Shown here: piece by piece, positions 61,146 through 64,000 of the stretch
How the letters are laid out: each line of letters starts with the position of its first letter
Numbering within the stretch: the first letter of the stretch is position 1
Assembly (NCBI RefSeq): GCF_023073915.1
Contig: NZ_JADPKK010000022.1
Location: 62,001-126,000 of the forward strand
Direction of reading: 5' to 3'
DNA length: 64,000 nt
Source of the DNA: Bradyrhizobium sp. 149
Lineage (GTDB): Bacteria > Pseudomonadota > Alphaproteobacteria > Rhizobiales > Xanthobacteraceae
Program-made: the position numbers and the translations under genes
Notes under the pieces: model-generated
What the model saw: only the letters and a program-made list of their open reading frames with translations
Database searches by the model: none
Told to the model about the DNA's origin: nothing

Positions 61146-62569
61146 CCGCCTGTTCCACCCACCGTAATGCGTTCCATCAGCAGCGACGGCTGGCCGACGC
61201 CGACCGGCACGCCCTGGCCGTTCTTGCCGCAGGTGCCGATGCCGGTATCGAGCGCGAGGTCGTTGCCGATCATGCGGATGCGATGCAGGTCGGTCGGTCC
61301 GTTGCCGATCAGCATGGCACCCTTCAAGGGCGCACCGATCTTGCCGTTCTCGATCTTGTAGGCCTCGGTGCACTGAAACACGTATTTGCCCGAGGTGATG
61401 TCGACCTGGCCGCCGCCGAAATTCGCGGCGAAGACGCCGTTCTTCACCGAAGCGAGGATCTCGGCCGGATCGCGGTCGCCCGCGAGCATGTAGGTGTTGG
61501 TCATGCGCGGCATCGGCACATGGGCATAGCCCTGGCGGCGGCCGTTGCCGGTCGGCTTCATGTTCATCAGGCGCGCGTTCTGGCGGTCCTGCATATAACC
61601 GACCAGGACGCCGTCCTCGATCAGCACCGTGCGGTTGGTCGGCGTGCCCTCGTCGTCGATCGACAGCGAGCCGCGGCGGGAGGCAATGGTGCCGTCGTCG
61701 ACCACGGTGACGCCCTTGGCCGCGACCTGCTGGCCCATCAGGCCTGCAAACGCAGACGTCTTCTTGCGGTTGAAGTCGCCCTCGAGGCCATGGCCGACCG
61801 CCTCATGCAGCATCACGCCCGGCCAGCCGGCCCCGAGCACGACGTCCATCTCGCCGGCGGGGGCGGGAATCGATTCCAGATTGACCAGAGCCTCTCGCAG
61901 CGCACCGTCGGCGGCGTCGCGCCAGGACTTAGCTTCGATGAATTCGGCGTAGCCGGCGCGGCCGCCATAGCCCTTGCTGCCGCTCTCCTGGCGGTCGCCC
62001 TGGCCGGCGACGACGGAGACGTTGACGCGCACGAGCGGGCGGATGTCGCGATAGCTCTCGCCGTCGGGGCGCAGGATCTCGACCACCTGCCAGGTCGCGC
62101 CCAGGCTGACGCTGACCTGGCGCACGCGCGGATCCTTGTCGCGCAGATAGGCGTCGATCTCGGCGAGCAGTTTGACCTTGGTCTCGAAGCCGGGGGCATC
62201 GAGTGGATTGTCGTCACTATAAAGCCGCACGTTGGTATGCGCTGGAGGCGCGGCGAAGCTGCCGGAATAACCACCGCGCACGGCCGCGACCGCGTCCGCA
62301 GCGCGAATCAGCGCCGGCAGCGACACGTCGGAGGAATGCGCGTAGCCGACCGCGTCGTCCTTGACGGCGCGCAGGCCAAAGCCCTGCGAGGTGTCGTAGG
62401 TCGCCTGCTTCAGCCGCCCATTGTCGAACATCAGCGCTTCGGTCTGGCTATATTCCAGGAACAATTCGCCGTCGTCGGCACCGGCAAGCCCGCGCGCGAG
62501 CTCGTTGCGCACCTGGTCGCGGTCGAGATTGGCGCGGTCGAGCAGGGAGGTTGTGGCAGGGTTGGTCAT
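61142..62569 (-). CDS. tldD: Metalloprotease TldD
   Basis: A 475-residue TldD protein, partner of TldE/PmbA in a cytosolic heterodimeric zinc protease that trims unfolded peptides and matures some ribosomally made antibiotics. The zinc motif HEAVGHGLEGD lies in VMLHEAVGHGLEGDFNRK. Other typical parts are LDRANLDRDQ, GYAHSSDVSLPALIRAA and GGGQVDITSGKYVFQCTEAY. A start at 62581 is also possible. It is first in the overlapping tldD-lepB pair; TldE is not in the window. Confidence 0.95.
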   Translation of the reverse strand: MTNPATTSLLDRANLDRDQVRNELARGLAGADDGELFLEYSQTEALMFDNGRLKQATYDTSQGFGLRAVKDDAVGYAHSSDVSLPALIRAADAVAAVRGGYSGSFAAPPAHTNVRLYSDDNPLDAPGFETKVKLLAEIDAYLRDKDPRVRQVSVSLGATWQVVEILRPDGESYRDIRPLVRVNVSVVAGQGDRQESGSKGYGGRAGYAEFIEAKSWRDAADGALREALVNLESIPAPAGEMDVVLGAGWPGVMLHEAVGHGLEGDFNRKKTSAFAGLMGQQVAAKGVTVVDDGTIASRRGSLSIDDEGTPTNRTVLIEDGVLVGYMQDRQNARLMNMKPTGNGRRQGYAHVPMPRMTNTYMLAGDRDPAEILASVKNGVFAANFGGGQVDITSGKYVFQCTEAYKIENGKIGAPLKGAMLIGNGPTDLHRIRMIGNDLALDTGIGTCGKNGQGVPVGVGQPSLLMERITVGGTGG

Positions 62570-62685
62570 GCGTCCGTCCATTATCGGGGGATGTGAGGCA
62601 AGATAATGGTTTCCCGGCGGTTCCGCGAGGCGCCTAGTCTCACATTACGGAAACAATAGGTTTGCGGGTCTTCGCTCCCTGTGCC

Positions 62686-63231
62686 CTACGGCAGCTTGTC
62701 ATATCCCTCGCCGAGCCCGTTCAGGCTGAGCGGGAAGCCGATGCCTTCTTCCGGGGTCTCGAAAATGATGAAGGTGGCGGTCTTGGCGGTGCGGAGCTGG
62801 CCGAGCAGCTTGTCGTCCATGACGACCTCGGCGACGCAGCCATTGGGCAGGCAGCGGACAAAGCCGGCGCGGCCGACGTCCTGGTTGTCGAGCTTGAGGC
62901 CGAGGCCGGAGGGCAAAAGCACGCCGAGAGGGGCGACCACCCGCATCAGGCGGCTCTTCTGGTCGGCGGTCTTGAGCACGATCACGGTCAGGCCGGCATT
63001 GGAGCGGTCTTCGGCCACCACGCTCTGGATCAGGGCGCATTGCTCGGACTGGGCGCCCGGTGGGGTGTCGCAGCGGATCTGCCAGTCGCCATGGACGGAG
63101 CGCACCGCGCCCTGCGCATGGGCGAGGCCTGGGAGCGCCAGCATGACGACCGCCACCAGCAGGGCTGCCAGCATCGTGAGGCCGCTAGCCTGCCTTGTCG
63201 CCGGCCTTGCCACGCATCTCGAAAACCCCAT
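62686..63231 (-). CDS. Invasion-associated locus B (IalB) family protein
   Basis: A 181-residue exported protein. After a signal peptide (LTMLAALLVAVVMLALPGLAHA), the IalB core has SVHGDWQIRCDTPPGAQSEQCALIQSV and FVRCLPNGCVAEVVMDD. The cysteines of the first pair and the CLPNGC pair are the conserved disulfides. The name comes from Bartonella; in free-living rhizobia the role is unknown. The ATG at 63231 follows GAGGGACCGACCCG; a longer frame upstream is unsupported. Confidence 0.88.
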   Translation of the reverse strand: MGFSRCVARPATRQASGLTMLAALLVAVVMLALPGLAHAQGAVRSVHGDWQIRCDTPPGAQSEQCALIQSVVAEDRSNAGLTVIVLKTADQKSRLMRVVAPLGVLLPSGLGLKLDNQDVGRAGFVRCLPNGCVAEVVMDDKLLGQLRTAKTATFIIFETPEEGIGFPLSLNGLGEGYDKLP

Positions 63232-63499
63232 CGGGTCGGTCCCTCTGCTCGCCTGGGTCGCTCGCACCTGGCGGACTGATACGGGAATGACGGCGTCTTG
63301 AAGGCGATTCGCAAGCAAATTCCACGCCGCCACGGCCGCCGCCGCCCGCACGAATCAGGTTCCGGTGCGGCTGTCTGCCAGTGCCTATCGCGGGCAATTC
63401 CGCTGTCAAGCCGCAGCATCACGGGAAACGGTATTTTTGTCTGATGTTACTAGGAAATATCTTGCGGGTGACGGCAGGCAGACGAGGCTCAAGACTGCA

Positions 63500-63513
63500 T
63501 TGCGATAGATCAA
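63500..63513 (+). promoter_or_regulatory. FixK2/FNR-type box upstream of coxB
   Basis: TTGC-GATAGA-TCAA matches the FixK2 half-site pattern TTG(A/C)-N6-(G/T)CAA in all eight defined positions. It lies 166 bases before the coxB ATG. The rest of the 447-base gap between ialB and coxB shows no further feature I can name. Confidence 0.55.
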
Positions 63514-63678
63514 GAATTATGGTTTGAGAGGCTTGATTTCGGCGTTCTAGCGATCTGGCCCAATTCCTCTTAGAGGTATTCTTGCGCGGCGGTTTGTCAG
63601 ACGGGCGGATCGAATAAAGCGTTTCCCGCAAATAGGGGAATGCACTTGGGGTGATTTCGTTAGGGGAGCGCGAACGGC

Positions 63679-64000
63679 ATGAAGATGTCGATGGGCCCGG
63701 TGGGCCGGCACTTGCTGGGATTGGCCGTGGCGGGTCTGACGCTGGCGACGGGCGGTGCGGCATTCGCCGAGCTCGGACAACCGGCGCCGTGGGAGTGGAC
63801 GCTTCAGCAGTCCGCTTCCCCGGTGATGGACAACATCGTCTGGTTCCACAATTTCCTGTTCGTGCTGATCACGCTGATCACGCTGTTCGTTCTGGCGCTG
63901 CTCGTGATCGTGGTCGTCAAGTTCAATGCGAACGCCAATCCGGTGCCGTCGCGGACCACGCACAACACGCTGATCGAGGTAGCGTGGACGCTCGTGCCGG
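63679..64000 (+). CDS. coxB: Cytochrome c oxidase subunit II (5' end)
   Basis: Only the first 107 residues are in the window, and the gene runs off the right edge. A signal peptide (GLAVAGLTLATGGAAFA) is followed by QPAPWEWTLQQSASPVMDNIVWFHNFLFVLITLITLFVLALLVIVVVKFNANANPVPSRTTHN and TLIEVAWTLVP. This is the membrane hairpin start of subunit II of aa3-type oxidase. The CuA domain is outside the window. The ATG at 63679 follows GGGGAG. An SCO chaperone is encoded at 23.3 kb. Confidence 0.95.
   Translation, partial: MKMSMGPVGRHLLGLAVAGLTLATGGAAFAELGQPAPWEWTLQQSASPVMDNIVWFHNFLFVLITLITLFVLALLVIVVVKFNANANPVPSRTTHNTLIEVAWTLVP

Noticed and set aside
63419..63763. Minus-strand frames over the coxB upstream region
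   Set aside because: They overlap the clear coxB signal peptide in antisense and have no motif.

Overview
The window is high-GC alphaproteobacterial chromosome, most likely Bradyrhizobium or a close relative. I base this on a class I (archaeal-type) lysyl-tRNA synthetase, a long-form dCTP deaminase, a plant/alphaproteobacterial-type glutamate-cysteine ligase, an IalB-family protein, a FixK2-like box ahead of an aa3-type oxidase gene (coxB), and several families of intergenic palindromic repeats of the kind common in this genus. Assignment below genus level is not possible from the sequence alone.

Layout. 0-9.5 kb: the 3' end of dcd, a lone PAS protein, a MATE exporter, a secreted Met/Gly-rich protein, and a block with VOC, AraC and O6-methylguanine-DNA methyltransferase genes. 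It also holds a tRNA-Gly(CCC) followed by a lower-GC gene with an HEPN-type RNxxxH motif, a frameshifted XRE-cupin regulator, a GNAT and a DUF1003 protein. 9.6-18.4 kb: a sugar catabolic locus with a LacI regulator, xylulokinase, xylose isomerase, a three-part sugar ABC importer, an aldo/keto reductase and a fuconolactonase-like amidohydrolase. 18.5-24.9 kb: a SnoaL-like protein, RidA, a PHB-depolymerase-like esterase, a large FAD dehydrogenase, a COG3904-like secreted protein, an SCO assembly protein with a small membrane partner, and a periplasmic binding protein. 25-31.6 kb: lysK, an S24-type repressor lacking the usual serine, a DUF952 protein with pyrD, and an operon of small membrane protein, MBL hydrolase and MATE exporter.

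31.7-40.3 kb holds the most coherent system: the four ligase-associated DNA-damage-response genes. The ATP-dependent ligase and MBL exonuclease lie on the minus strand; the Lhr-type helicase and PdeM phosphoesterase lie on the plus strand. Between the pairs are a TPR-methyltransferase and an orphan amino-acid-type binding protein. 40.3-45 kb: a LysR regulator divergent from a DMT exporter and an MBL hydrolase, then a TauE exporter with its TIGR02186 partner. 45-48.5 kb: a large PodJ-like polar-organiser protein with SEL1 repeats. 48.8-55.4 kb: a PadR regulator divergent from a beta-oxidation operon (SnoaL-like, acyl-CoA dehydrogenase, thiolase, bifunctional hydratase/dehydrogenase) ending in a strong terminator. 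55.6-64 kb: two overlapping small membrane proteins, a GST/MarR pair around a compound operator, gshA, a PAN protein, the tldD-lepB-nucleotidyltransferase operon, ialB, and the 5' end of coxB.

Most of the window is ordinary core and catabolic sequence. The best leads are the split ligase/Lhr repair set with its intervening methyltransferase, the HEPN-like gene at the tRNA-Gly, two separate exporter plus MBL-hydrolase pairs, and the mixed isomerase/oxidative sugar locus. Family assignments come from reading motifs by eye; no database search was run.
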